A stretch of 48,099 bases of DNA from Planctomycetota bacterium. GTDB taxonomy: Bacteria > Planctomycetota > GCA-2746535. Location of the stretch: assembly GCA_002746535.1 (NCBI GenBank), contig NVWA01000085.1, forward strand, positions 1-48,099, given 5' to 3'. This document shows, piece after piece, positions 1-8,608 of this stretch. Positions within the stretch are counted from its first letter, which is position 1. Every line of letters begins with the position of its first letter. A program made the position numbers and the translations under genes. The notes under the pieces are model-generated. The model saw only the letters and a program-made list of their open reading frames with translations, had not been told where the DNA came from and did no database searches.

Positions 1-399
1 TTTCAATTCGTAAAAACTTTTTGTTTTGTTAACTCAACTGGTGCTCATTATAGTGCCATTCTGTTTGAATGCTGGGTGGGCCTTCTCATTCTAACTCTAT
101 GGGATTATATAATTTTTAAAATCATATATCTAAATTTTATGTGGCTATAATTTTAAAAATAACTCTTCGAGTTATACAGGACCCAGTGGCTTTCGCTCCC
201 AGAAGCTGGCGCCTATAAATATAATCTAAGATAAACACCGGATAATGTCAATCATTCATTTCGAAACACTTAAAAAGATTTCACTTTTAGGACATAAATA
301 ATTTTAAATTTTACTTAAAAAAGTTTGCCTTGTGATTAAAAACAATATAGTATTTATTGCTTAGTTAGTCTTTAAGGATTTGTTCTATAGGAGCTGACC
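1..399. other. Left-edge region with no recognised gene
   Basis: No gene that I recognise. Frame 1 is open from the window edge to a TAA near base 150 and would give about 49 mostly hydrophobic residues, so the end of a truncated gene is possible but unsupported. Bases 178-222 form a short GC-richer island containing CCAG-AAG-CTGG, unlike the AT-rich surroundings. The last 20 bases hold the Shine-Dalgarno AGGAG of the lipoprotein gene that starts at 400. Confidence 0.4.
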
Positions 400-900
400 A
401 TGAAAAAATACTATAATGTTTATATTCCAATATTTCTTTTTGTCTTTTTGGTTGCTGGATGTAACTCTTCATCTCAGAAAGTAGTTTCGCAAGAAACAAA
501 AGACAGATCAATTGCCTTGTATAAAGAGGGGCTTGTAATACAGAAAAAGGGTAGAACTAAAGCCGGCTTGGCCAAATATGACCAGGCTATTCGTATTGAC
601 CCAGATAACTGGGCTTGTCTGAATCATTATGCCTGGTATCTTGCCGTTGAAGCACCAAAAGAAGATCAGGATTTGAAGCGAGCACTTAGAATGGTCGTTG
701 TTTCGAATAAAGTGCAGAACCAAAAGAACCGAGATGTACTTGATACCTTAGCTGAAATCTATCATCGAATGGGCCGCCATAAAGAAGCGGTTGCTGCTCA
801 AAAAATGGCTCTCATGTCAGGAACGGTTGGTAACAGCAAAAAAGGATATCTTGAACAACAGCTAAAGAAATTTGAAGAAAAGCTGAAGCCAGATCAGTAG
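400..900 (+). CDS. TPR-containing lipoprotein
   Basis: A 166-residue predicted lipoprotein. The N-terminus has a short charged stretch (MKKYY), a hydrophobic core and a lipobox VAGC with Cys21, followed by a Ser-rich linker, so it should be lipidated and held in a membrane facing the periplasm. Residues about 35-75 (EGLVIQKKGRTKAGLAKYDQA...IDPDNW) and about 112-140 (DTLAEIYHRMGRHKEAVAAQ) read as tetratricopeptide repeats, usually protein-protein interaction scaffolds. The ATG is preceded by AGGAG at a good spacing. It is monocistronic: the next gene is convergent. No enzymatic motif is visible. Its partner is unknown. Confidence 0.8.
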   Translation: MKKYYNVYIPIFLFVFLVAGCNSSSQKVVSQETKDRSIALYKEGLVIQKKGRTKAGLAKYDQAIRIDPDNWACLNHYAWYLAVEAPKEDQDLKRALRMVVVSNKVQNQKNRDVLDTLAEIYHRMGRHKEAVAAQKMALMSGTVGNSKKGYLEQQLKKFEEKLKPDQ

Positions 901-944
901 TTATTTCGCGGAGACACAAAAGTTTAATTTTTTATTGAATTGAC

Positions 945-1826
945 TTAAAAGGTATCATGATTTTTTCGCCATTTTCCAGGCGGTAAGCCGTAGAATTTTT
1001 TAAAGGCACGGGAAAAAACATATTCATTGGCGTACCCGATTGCTTCAGCTATCTGGAATAATGAGAAAGTTGTTGTCGTTAGTAGTTTTGAAGCCTGATT
1101 CATTTTTCGATTCAAAATATACTCTACTGGTGCCATTTTGATTTGGGATTTAAATACTCTTGATAAATGCTCTGGGCTTACGTTTAATTGTTCGGCTACT
1201 ACAGCAACGCTTATTTTATTTAATTCAATTTTGTCAAAAGCAAATTTGGCTTTTTCAAAGAGCTTATCTTTACCAAAGATAGAATTTTTCGGTAAGTATA
1301 AATTTCGTTTTATCAATACAGATAATATATTAAAGTAATTGTAGATGTGTTTTTCGTATTCAAAGTTTTTGTTTTTGGCTTCTATTAACATAATTTGATA
1401 AATACTTATAAGTTCTAAAGAGTTTTGAATCTTGACTCTACCATTATCAAATCCAATAGAATTGATTAAAAATTGATTGATTTTTTTTCCTGTTAGAGTG
1501 ATTCGATGTAGTTGAACTTCTTGGCTGATGGCCTCTATATACAATGGATAACCAGGGGAAGAGCATACTATTTCTCCTTTTCCAATTTTTTTCTTTCCTG
1601 AACCATCATTATATTCCAATGTACCTTTGACAATAAAAACGATGATGGCATTTTCACGATTGTCTCTACTGATATAATATCCTTTTGGCCATCGTTCGTA
1701 ACTTATTCGAAAAATAGAATGTTTTTTATTAGGGTCTGATTTAAAGAAGACACTATCGTCTTCTAACATACGTATTGACTGATTTTTATTATCAGAAAAT
1801 GATATTTTAATATCATTAATTATCAT
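945..1826 (-). CDS. AraC family transcriptional regulator
   Basis: A 293-residue one-component regulator. The first 160 residues resemble the AraC-type cupin sensing domain (IVFIVKGTLEYNDG, GKGEIVCSSPGYP). The last 100 residues form the two helix-turn-helix AraC/XylS DNA-binding domain: ISVAVVAEQLNVSPEHLSRVFKS in the first HTH and FSLFQIAEAIGYANEYVFSRAFKKFYG in the second, the hallmark of the family. It is divergent from the sulfatase at 1899 with 72 bases between the starts, so it most likely controls that gene in response to a sugar or sulfated-sugar ligand. This link is inferred from position. TATCATT-like heptamers recur around the divergent starts. Confidence 0.88.
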   Translation of the reverse strand: MIINDIKISFSDNKNQSIRMLEDDSVFFKSDPNKKHSIFRISYERWPKGYYISRDNRENAIIVFIVKGTLEYNDGSGKKKIGKGEIVCSSPGYPLYIEAISQEVQLHRITLTGKKINQFLINSIGFDNGRVKIQNSLELISIYQIMLIEAKNKNFEYEKHIYNYFNILSVLIKRNLYLPKNSIFGKDKLFEKAKFAFDKIELNKISVAVVAEQLNVSPEHLSRVFKSQIKMAPVEYILNRKMNQASKLLTTTTFSLFQIAEAIGYANEYVFSRAFKKFYGLPPGKWRKNHDTF

Positions 1827-1898
1827 TTTAATCCATATAATTGAGTTATTATAGTATTTATTATATCAATAAATGATATTTAATAAAGGAAGACACTA

Positions 1899-3275
1899 AT
1901 GGACGATACCGAAAAAAAGCCCAATTTTTTATTTTTAATGACAGATCAGCTCAGGTATGATTTTGTTGGTTATCTTGGTGCAGATCATGTGAATACTCCG
2001 AATATCGATTCAATTGCCAACAAGGGGCATGTCTTCACGCACTGTTTGGCTTGTCCGATATGCGTACCTTCTAGATTAAGTCTTGCGACGGGTATTCACC
2101 CTTTAAGAACTGGTGAAAAAATTGATAATGAAATGGTCTTGAAAGATAACGATATTACATATTACCAGCGTTTACGAGATTTTAATTATCGAGTTGGTTG
2201 CTCCGGGAAATTAGATTTGCATAAAAAAGATGACTATAATGGTAGAAATGGTGATCGGCCCTTGGCCTATAAATTTGGGTTTACTCATCCGATTGAAATT
2301 GAAGGTAAGATGCATGCCGGCAATAAAAAAACACCTTCTGGGCCATATGGCTTCTGGCTAGAAGAAAAAGGAAAATACGAAGAATTTCATAATGATTATA
2401 TGGTCAGACGTAAAGGGGGTTGGCGTATAGGTCAGACACATGATTCCGTTTTATCGAATGAATTATTTGCTGACACTTATATTGGTCAACGAGCTGTTGA
2501 ATGGTTACGTGAACTTCCCGATGATTTCCCCTGGCATATGTTTGTGAGCTTTGCTGGACCACATGACCCCTATGACCCTCCTAAAAAATTTGCTGATAAA
2601 TATAGAAATACAAAGATGCCTGATGCGATTGAATCTGACTTAGATGAGAAACCTGAGTGGGTAAGTAAAAGAATAGAAAAAGGAGATGTTAAGGAAATTG
2701 AACAGTTGAGACAACAGTATTGTGCCTCTTTGGAGGCCATTGATGTACAAGTAGGGGAAATCTTGCAAGCTCTCGAGGAAAGAGGTGAAAGAGAAAATAC
2801 GTATATTATTTTTTCTAGTGATCATGGGGATATGTTGGGTGATCATAAACTTTATCATAAATCTTGCCAATATGAGGGTGCTACGCGCGTACCTCTTGTG
2901 GTTTCAGGCCCAAATATTCAACCTGGAAAGTCGAATACTCTGGTAGAGTTACATGATTTGAATCCGACTATTTGTGAGTTGGCAGGATTGGAACCCCAAA
3001 TTGGTATTGATGCAAAATCTTTAGTGCCGTATTTAAATGGCGACGTCAATGAGCATAGAAGTGAATCGGTTAATGCTTTATATAATTTTAAGTCTATTCG
3101 AAATAAGAAACATAAATACGTAAATTCACCCTGTGGCTTTGAAGAGATTTATGATTTAGAAAAAGATGTTGATGAAAAGAATAATATAGCCAAAGAGAAC
3201 CCTGAATTGTGTTCAAGTCTAAATCAAAAAATAATCGAATTTGAAAACAGTGGTAAAGAATTAGTTGAGCAATAA
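1899..3275 (+). CDS. Type I (formylglycine) sulfatase
   Basis: A 458-residue sulfatase of the S1 alkaline-phosphatase-like family, which hydrolyses sulfate esters. The N-terminus gives the metal-binding start (FLMTDQLRYD) and the signature CVPSR, where Cys55 would be oxidised to C-alpha-formylglycine. A second metal-site motif SSDHGDMLGDH lies near residue 310. There is no signal peptide, so the enzyme is expected in the cytoplasm, acting on imported sulfated saccharides. The start is supported by AAGGAAG six bases upstream. Its AraC-type neighbour is divergent and probably regulates it. The formylglycine-generating enzyme it needs is not in the window. The exact substrate cannot be told from the sequence. 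Confidence 0.92.
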   Translation: MDDTEKKPNFLFLMTDQLRYDFVGYLGADHVNTPNIDSIANKGHVFTHCLACPICVPSRLSLATGIHPLRTGEKIDNEMVLKDNDITYYQRLRDFNYRVGCSGKLDLHKKDDYNGRNGDRPLAYKFGFTHPIEIEGKMHAGNKKTPSGPYGFWLEEKGKYEEFHNDYMVRRKGGWRIGQTHDSVLSNELFADTYIGQRAVEWLRELPDDFPWHMFVSFAGPHDPYDPPKKFADKYRNTKMPDAIESDLDEKPEWVSKRIEKGDVKEIEQLRQQYCASLEAIDVQVGEILQALEERGERENTYIIFSSDHGDMLGDHKLYHKSCQYEGATRVPLVVSGPNIQPGKSNTLVELHDLNPTICELAGLEPQIGIDAKSLVPYLNGDVNEHRSESVNALYNFKSIRNKKHKYVNSPCGFEEIYDLEKDVDEKNNIAKENPELCSSLNQKIIEFENSGKELVEQ

Positions 3276-3354
3276 TTTTTAATAAGAACAAGTCCTCTGA
3301 AGTAAATATTAGAGCATTATTGCAGTCTGTTTCATATATAATTTTTTAGAATAT

Positions 3355-3500
3355 GGATGACACCACCTCCTCGCAAGAGGTACTCCTCCTTAGAAAGGAG
3401 GAGAGCTTTTTAATTCTTAGAATAATTTTTATTTATAGCTCCCCTCCTTTTTAAGGAGGGTGACGGTTCGACTCTCGACAGCTTGCTGACGGGGTGGTTG
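3355..3500. repeat. Structured mobile-type repeat element A
   Basis: A GC-rich island with nested inverted repeats. Short terminal inverted repeats ACCACC (3362-3367) and GGTGGT (3493-3498) enclose several hairpins: ACCTC/GAGGT (3365-3381), CTCCTCCTT/AAGGAGGAG (3383-3403), CCCTCCTT/AAGGAGGG (3442-3460) and one with a CAGC-TT-GCTG core around 3478-3492. The two central hairpins can also pair with each other, since AAAGGAGGAGAGCT (from 3394) matches the reverse complement of 3437-3450 at 13 of 14 positions. It carries no gene. The architecture matches a non-autonomous miniature element or REP-like repeat. Confidence 0.65.
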
Positions 3501-3524
3501 TTCATTTCAGTTGCATGTGAGACA

Positions 3525-3622
3525 GCTTCCTTGTATTCGCCCTTATCAACGCCTGAGAATAATAATTTCGTGAAAATCATTGGTAAAAAGGCGAATGCAA
3601 GATTCGCCCCTACGTACGACAT
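3525..3622. repeat. Structured mobile-type repeat element B
   Basis: A second, different palindromic element directly next to element A. CTTGTATTCGCC (3530-3541) is the reverse complement, with one wobble position, of GGCGAATGCAAG (3590-3601). The right arm itself folds as GCGAAT-GCAAG-ATTCGC (3591-3607) and ends in CCCCTACGTACGAC. From memory, similar GGGGCGAAT...ATTCGCCCC palindromes are scattered in many bacterial genomes; I cannot test this here. A short open frame across it is not a plausible gene. Confidence 0.6.
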
Positions 3623-3759
3623 CTTTATAATTTGCTAAATTAAAATAATTTAAACACCTATGTTTTATCCCGAATGATAATTTTGAATTTATTGGTAGTA
3701 TGTGATCAATTATTACTCTGGTATTTCAGAGGCTATTCTGTCGTTGTCATTATTTTTAA

Positions 3760-6700
3760 GTGAGAGCTCTTTTGAAAAAGTCGTTACTTAAAACAATTGT
3801 TTTCTCATTATCATTTCTTTATGTGCCACTGATATTTTTTGGAATTTTCTACTTTCTTATAAATAGTTATAGCCCATCAGATGAAAAAATTACAACAGAG
3901 AATAATGATAAGCCTTTTCTTCCTCAAAAAATTGAAATCGTTAAGCCAGTTGCAGAGAAAGAAAAAAAGAAAATTATTTCAGATGTTGATTTTAAAAGCA
4001 AGAAAAAGAAACCTCAAGCGTCTAAAAATGATTCTAAAAACACAAATAAAAATCTGAAAAGTAAAAACAATAAAAAAGTAATTGCCAAAAAGAGAAACAG
4101 AAACAGAAAGAAGAATCGCCATGGTCTCAGTGCACAAGAGCATGGAAAGCGACATACTAATTTAAGACCTTGGTTGTCTGCAAAAGTGGCGGCTAATCAG
4201 CAGCTTAATTTAAAAAGTTGGCGCGATAAAAATATCAAGAAATTATTAAAAGATTTGTCACCTGAAGAAAGTTCAAAGAATGAGGATGTTGATAAAACAA
4301 GTGATGGGTCCCAGACGATACTTTTTAAGGTCACCTTTCAAAGCTTAGAAGGTAAAGCTTTATCTGGTGGCCTGATCTCTACAAATTCTCCTGTTGATCT
4401 TAAAGAGGCAAATGCCTTACCTTATACTGTGCTCGCTGAAAATATTTCGATTGTGGGTACTACTAATATATCAGGGTACTCATCATTTAAATTAAAAGAG
4501 ACTGGTTATCCAACAAATTTATATTTCCTGTACAATAATAATGTTTTCAAAATATTCTCAAAAATTGTTAACAAAGAAAATGCTTGGGAAAACCAAAAGA
4601 TAAAACTAAATATAAACATCGTGAATAAGGGTGTTGTGTTTGGGAAAGTAAAAAATCTAGGAAATCAGCCAATTAAAGATGCAATTGTTTCCAATATGCC
4701 TATCCGAAGTATGGATGAGCATAAAGCTTATTTAAAAAAGAAAGATTATCGGTTTACAATTTCAAACGTAAAGGGTGAATACTATCTTGGTGGTATAGAA
4801 TTAAATCAAGAGATTTCTATTTATTGTTTTTTATCAAATTATCCTTTAGTTAAATCAAAAAAAATAAATTTCACAAAAGAAAATAGAATACTTTGGTATA
4901 GTTTTAAAATTCAACAAGCGCGATTAGAGCCGGCTGTCTGGGCAGGGAAGATTGTTGATCAAAAGGGTGATCCTGTTAAAGATGCAAAAATTGGGACAAC
5001 TTTTTTTGAATCGTATAGTAAAGCAATCGCCCATAGCCAATTTTATACTTCAGATGAAAAGGGATATTTTACTTTTATAGTTGCTCAGTATGAAGATCCA
5101 ATAAAGTTGTATTTATATGATCAAGAAATAGGTAATAAATTGATTCAGGAGCATATATTCGAAAGAAGTGAAAAATATTTTAGCGTTAGTGAAATAGAGA
5201 TCGGTAGCAAATATAAAGGATCGATTGGATTGCGTTTGCAGGATAAGAACGGTAAAGATATTAATAAAGGTTGGATAGGTTCAGATGTCGTTTCTTCTGA
5301 AGAATCATTGACTACCTTGATTAGTATTGGAGGTTATGGTAACAAGGTTTCTAGTTCCGGTGAAACTTTAATTGGTGACATCCCATCAAACGAATCTATT
5401 GAACTTTTCTATAGTAATTCATTAGGTGAGAAAAAATCTCTTGGAACATTTTCTGTGAAAGAGAATGAGACTTTACATAAAATAATAAGATTAGATGGCA
5501 ACGCTAATTTACCTTCAAGTATTGTGGGAACGGTGGTTGATGAGAACCGCAATTTTTTAGAAAATATCACGGTGGTCGCAAAGGATACCACAGGAGCGGT
5601 GATTCTTAAAACAGCAACAAATGATTTGGGGGTTTTTGATTTAAACCCTTTGTCAAAGTATTTTAGATACACCTTGGTATTTATAGATGAATCCTCTGGT
5701 TTAGAGCATAAATATAAAAGTAGTATATTGCTAGACAGTGAAATAAAAGTTATTGGATCCGTAGAATTTAAACTAGCGAATACGTTTAATTTTTTAGTTG
5801 TTAAAAGTGAAGCTAAAGTTGGAGCAACTGCAAACACTGGTGTCCCATTTGAAAAAATACCAAATGCAAATATCTCGCTTATTTCTAATGGGGTTTCAAC
5901 CGACTCCCAAACCTCAGATGAAAACGGTAATGTTAAATTTATTGGTTTGAAGCTTGATGTCTCCTATACGGTCAAGATAACACATCCTGAATATGAAGAC
6001 TTTCAATTGTTAGATTTTTCTCCTAAAGAAAACCATCGTTTTGAATTAGTACCTCGAAAAATAATCATTGTTAAGTTAACAGGTCATGACTTTAATACGC
6101 CTATGTTTGTGAAATCTTTGATTGCCATTGATAATGGTGATCAGTTGCTTCCTGATAAATCATCTGGTAATGAATATGCCGAAGTATTGAATACAGATAC
6201 CATTTATTTTCTAACACCGCCGCAAAAACCTTTTTATATTTATGTAGGAGCAATGCCTAAACCTTGGGGTGCTAAATTGTATGGTCCTTTTCAAATGACT
6301 TCAAATGATAACATCACTGTTGAATTGGCATTAGAAAAAACGAGCCCTATATCCGTTGAATTATCTGGAGCAAAGAATCCCGGATTATGGAATTTATCAA
6401 TATTTGGAATGCCTGATAAATTTAAAAATGAAAGTGTTGATGAAGACATAGAAATTACAGAAAGCGGTGAAGTTGCTGTTGTGGAGGAAGCAGAAAAAGA
6501 AAATCCTCCTCAGGAAATTGTCGCAAAGTTTAAATCATATCAATTACATTCGGCCTTGCATGGTGGGAAAAAGTCATTGGGATATTATTTAGCTGCAGGA
6601 AGATACAGGTTTCTATTATCAGCTGTTCATGGAAATTATTTTGATCTTAATGAAATTGTTGAAGTGACTAAAGGCCAAGTGTTTAAATTTGAATTTTTAC

Positions 6701-7326
6701 CTAAAAATATTGATATTCCATCAGGTGGATATGTTAAGTCATATATTGTTTCGGATCGTTTTGATTTGGGAATTAGCATTGAGAACTCTCATCATCAGCA
6801 GGAATGCCCAGGGTTTGAAACTGATCACTTAGGTGGAGAAGAATATTTTAAAGCTGAGCATCTAGGTGTATATAAGGCTCCTGATGGAAAAACTAATATT
6901 TCTTGGACAAAAGTAGCTGCTAAATCTAATGGTATGCTTGATTTTAAAAAGAAGTATCCTGGTAAGGAAGGTGACTATGCTGTTGCTTATGCGCAGTTTA
7001 CGGTCACTTGTGATAGAGAGCGAAAAGTTTGGCTAGGTGTTACTGCTGATGATGGCGTTAAGGGTTGGCATAATGGTAAAAGAATTATTTATCGTCACTT
7101 AGCTACACCCATGACTGCAAAAGATCAGAAGCTTGTTGGTAATGTGAACGAAAATGATCCAGCCTTAATATTGAAGAAAGGTGAAAATCTTTTCATTCTA
7201 AAAGTGGATAATTCTTGGGGAGGTTGGGCTCTTAGAACTCGATTTGTTGATCCAGAAACTTATTTGCCAATCACCGATCTCTCTTTTAAAAATGGTGATG
7301 GAGTAACTTCAGTGGTTACAAAATAA
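3760..7326 (+). CDS. Large membrane-anchored carboxypeptidase-regulatory-like repeat protein
   Basis: A 1188-residue protein. Residues 10-36 form one transmembrane anchor, followed by a strongly Lys/Arg/Asn-rich linker (about 60-130). The bulk (about 180-870) is a series of beta-sandwich modules in the style of carboxypeptidase regulatory domains, recognisable by phrases such as GKIVDQKGDPVKDAKIG, GTVVDENRNFLENITVVAKD and TSDENGNVKFIGL. The last 200 residues (WLGVTADDGVKGWHNGKRI, NLFILKVDNSWGGWALR) resemble beta-sandwich domains found at the ends of secreted Planctomycetes and Lentisphaerae proteins. No catalytic motif is visible, so a structural or adhesive surface role is only inferred. The GTG at 3760 has no clear ribosome site. 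A TTG at 3772, behind GTGAGAG, would give MKKSLLKTIV and is a good alternative. Confidence 0.7.
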   Translation: MRALLKKSLLKTIVFSLSFLYVPLIFFGIFYFLINSYSPSDEKITTENNDKPFLPQKIEIVKPVAEKEKKKIISDVDFKSKKKKPQASKNDSKNTNKNLKSKNNKKVIAKKRNRNRKKNRHGLSAQEHGKRHTNLRPWLSAKVAANQQLNLKSWRDKNIKKLLKDLSPEESSKNEDVDKTSDGSQTILFKVTFQSLEGKALSGGLISTNSPVDLKEANALPYTVLAENISIVGTTNISGYSSFKLKETGYPTNLYFLYNNNVFKIFSKIVNKENAWENQKIKLNINIVNKGVVFGKVKNLGNQPIKDAIVSNMPIRSMDEHKAYLKKKDYRFTISNVKGEYYLGGIELNQEISIYCFLSNYPLVKSKKINFTKENRILWYSFKIQQARLEPAVWAGKIVDQKGDPVKDAKIGTTFFESYSKAIAHSQFYTSDEKGYFTFIVAQYEDPIKLYLYDQEIGNKLIQEHIFERSEKYFSVSEIEIGSKYKGSIGLRLQDKNGKDINKGWIGSDVVSSEESLTTLISIGGYGNKVSSSGETLIGDIPSNESIELFYSNSLGEKKSLGTFSVKENETLHKIIRLDGNANLPSSIVGTVVDENRNFLENITVVAKDTTGAVILKTATNDLGVFDLNPLSKYFRYTLVFIDESSGLEHKYKSSILLDSEIKVIGSVEFKLANTFNFLVVKSEAKVGATANTGVPFEKIPNANISLISNGVSTDSQTSDENGNVKFIGLKLDVSYTVKITHPEYEDFQLLDFSPKENHRFELVPRKIIIVKLTGHDFNTPMFVKSLIAIDNGDQLLPDKSSGNEYAEVLNTDTIYFLTPPQKPFYIYVGAMPKPWGAKLYGPFQMTSNDNITVELALEKTSPISVELSGAKNPGLWNLSIFGMPDKFKNESVDEDIEITESGEVAVVEEAEKENPPQEIVAKFKSYQLHSALHGGKKSLGYYLAAGRYRFLLSAVHGNYFDLNEIVEVTKGQVFKFEFLPKNIDIPSGGYVKSYIVSDRFDLGISIENSHHQQECPGFETDHLGGEEYFKAEHLGVYKAPDGKTNISWTKVAAKSNGMLDFKKKYPGKEGDYAVAYAQFTVTCDRERKVWLGVTADDGVKGWHNGKRIIYRHLATPMTAKDQKLVGNVNENDPALILKKGENLFILKVDNSWGGWALRTRFVDPETYLPITDLSFKNGDGVTSVVTK

Positions 7327-7381
7327 TTAAGAGCTAATCTTAATTTTGATAAGAAACGAATTCATTTTGGCCTAAATCTCA

Positions 7382-8458
7382 CTACTTTTCGGAAAGATTC
7401 TTTATATATTTTCCTTCTATTAAATCTTTATGTCTAATGGTTTTCCATTTGTTTCCAGATTTCATTTGAAAATTGAAGCGACCTTTCATTGATAGACCAC
7501 TTGAATCAATCATAGTGAAATGAAGATGTGGACTTCCTGATGCCCCAGAATTGCCTACTAATCCTAAGACATCACCTTTTTTGACTCTTTGGTTTAATTT
7601 TACTTTAATCGACCCTTGTTTTAAGTGTGCATAAAAACCTGATATGCCAGCACCATAATATACAGTAACATAATTCGCGCTGTTAAATCCACCTGAGACA
7701 CCTATTGGATTGTCTTTATTTTTTCCTTCAAGTTGTGTGACTATGCCATCGGCTTGTGCGATAATTTCTTGATCCCATGAATAATAATCATTTAATTTTA
7801 ATGATTTATAATCTCTTCTATTTTTGATTCTTTTTTTAGTCATTTGGCCTTTTACCTTTTTAATGATATCAAAGGCATATGCTGCTCCGGCTTTAAGTCG
7901 ATGGTGTTTTGATTTATCAACGATGACATACCATTCTCCTTTGAAAGGTAGGGCGAAAGAATAATTAATTTGATATTTATCTGCTAGAGGAAGCCATTTT
8001 TTCAGATAGGGTTTATATTCTTTTTTTTGGAAATTCCATATTCTTAACATATTGGTTTCAATTTCATAGGCAGCGCAATCATTTAATTTATTTTGGAGAC
8101 ACCAATTGATTAAGTTCATAAATTTATTTTGACCGTTTAATTCTTTTCTTTTAATTAAATATTCAGAATGCTTCTCCTTTAATGGAGTTGTTCTCCAAAT
8201 GAGTTTTGCCGGATCCTTTTGTCTTGCAACAGAATAGAAGTTTCCTTTTGGTAGAATATATGGTTTACCGGGTCTTTTATAATATTGGCGTGGGAATACT
8301 AAAAGATCTTGTATTGACTCTTTTGTATACGGAGATAAAAAAGCTCGTTTCTCAAATGAAATTTCATTTATATCCTTGGGTTTAAACGCTTTCTCATCCC
8401 CTTTAAGGGCAAATGAGATGAAGAGAAGAATAATTAAAACTCGTGGAATAGTTTTCAT
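7382..8458 (-). CDS. Exported M23 (LytM/lysostaphin-type) metallopeptidase
   Basis: A predicted 358-residue exported protein. The N-terminus MKTIPRVLIILLFISFALKG is a signal peptide. The C-terminal third is an M23 endopeptidase domain: the zinc-site elements are a His (185/186) before AGAAYAFD (Asp197), GFYAHL (His278) and HLHF (311-313), with the usual GDVLGLVGNSGASGSPH stretch. Members cut peptide cross-links in peptidoglycan or act as non-catalytic amidase activators; all zinc and catalytic positions look present here. I prefer the ATG at 8458 over a TTG at 8470 because GGAT lies eight bases before it and it gives a standard signal peptide. The 170 residues between signal and domain are not recognised. 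It is convergent with the large repeat protein. Confidence 0.85.
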   Translation of the reverse strand: MKTIPRVLIILLFISFALKGDEKAFKPKDINEISFEKRAFLSPYTKESIQDLLVFPRQYYKRPGKPYILPKGNFYSVARQKDPAKLIWRTTPLKEKHSEYLIKRKELNGQNKFMNLINWCLQNKLNDCAAYEIETNMLRIWNFQKKEYKPYLKKWLPLADKYQINYSFALPFKGEWYVIVDKSKHHRLKAGAAYAFDIIKKVKGQMTKKRIKNRRDYKSLKLNDYYSWDQEIIAQADGIVTQLEGKNKDNPIGVSGGFNSANYVTVYYGAGISGFYAHLKQGSIKVKLNQRVKKGDVLGLVGNSGASGSPHLHFTMIDSSGLSMKGRFNFQMKSGNKWKTIRHKDLIEGKYIKNLSEK

Positions 8459-8608
8459 CTTGATATCCAATTTGATCTATACACTATAGGACGACTTAAT
8501 AATGAAGATTTCAATATTAATTCTATTGTTTGTTAGAAATATTTAATTTTCAAATTAATTTTGATATAATAATTTTAAATTGAAACTTATTTTATGGCTG
8601 AGGTAATT

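Noticed and set aside
1..150. Open frame at the left edge, possibly the end of a truncated gene
   Set aside because: About 49 codons, no recognisable family and nothing upstream to judge by.
3410..3622. A 70-codon open frame on the minus strand across the repeat elements
   Set aside because: It lies wholly within the palindromic repeats, has no ribosome site and a composition dictated by the hairpins.
3355..3622. CRISPR array
   Set aside because: The repeats are inverted and differ from each other; there are no regular spacers and no cas genes.
5409..5837. A 142-codon frame on the opposite strand of the large repeat protein
   Set aside because: Shadow of the real coding frame; no start signal and no recognisable domain.
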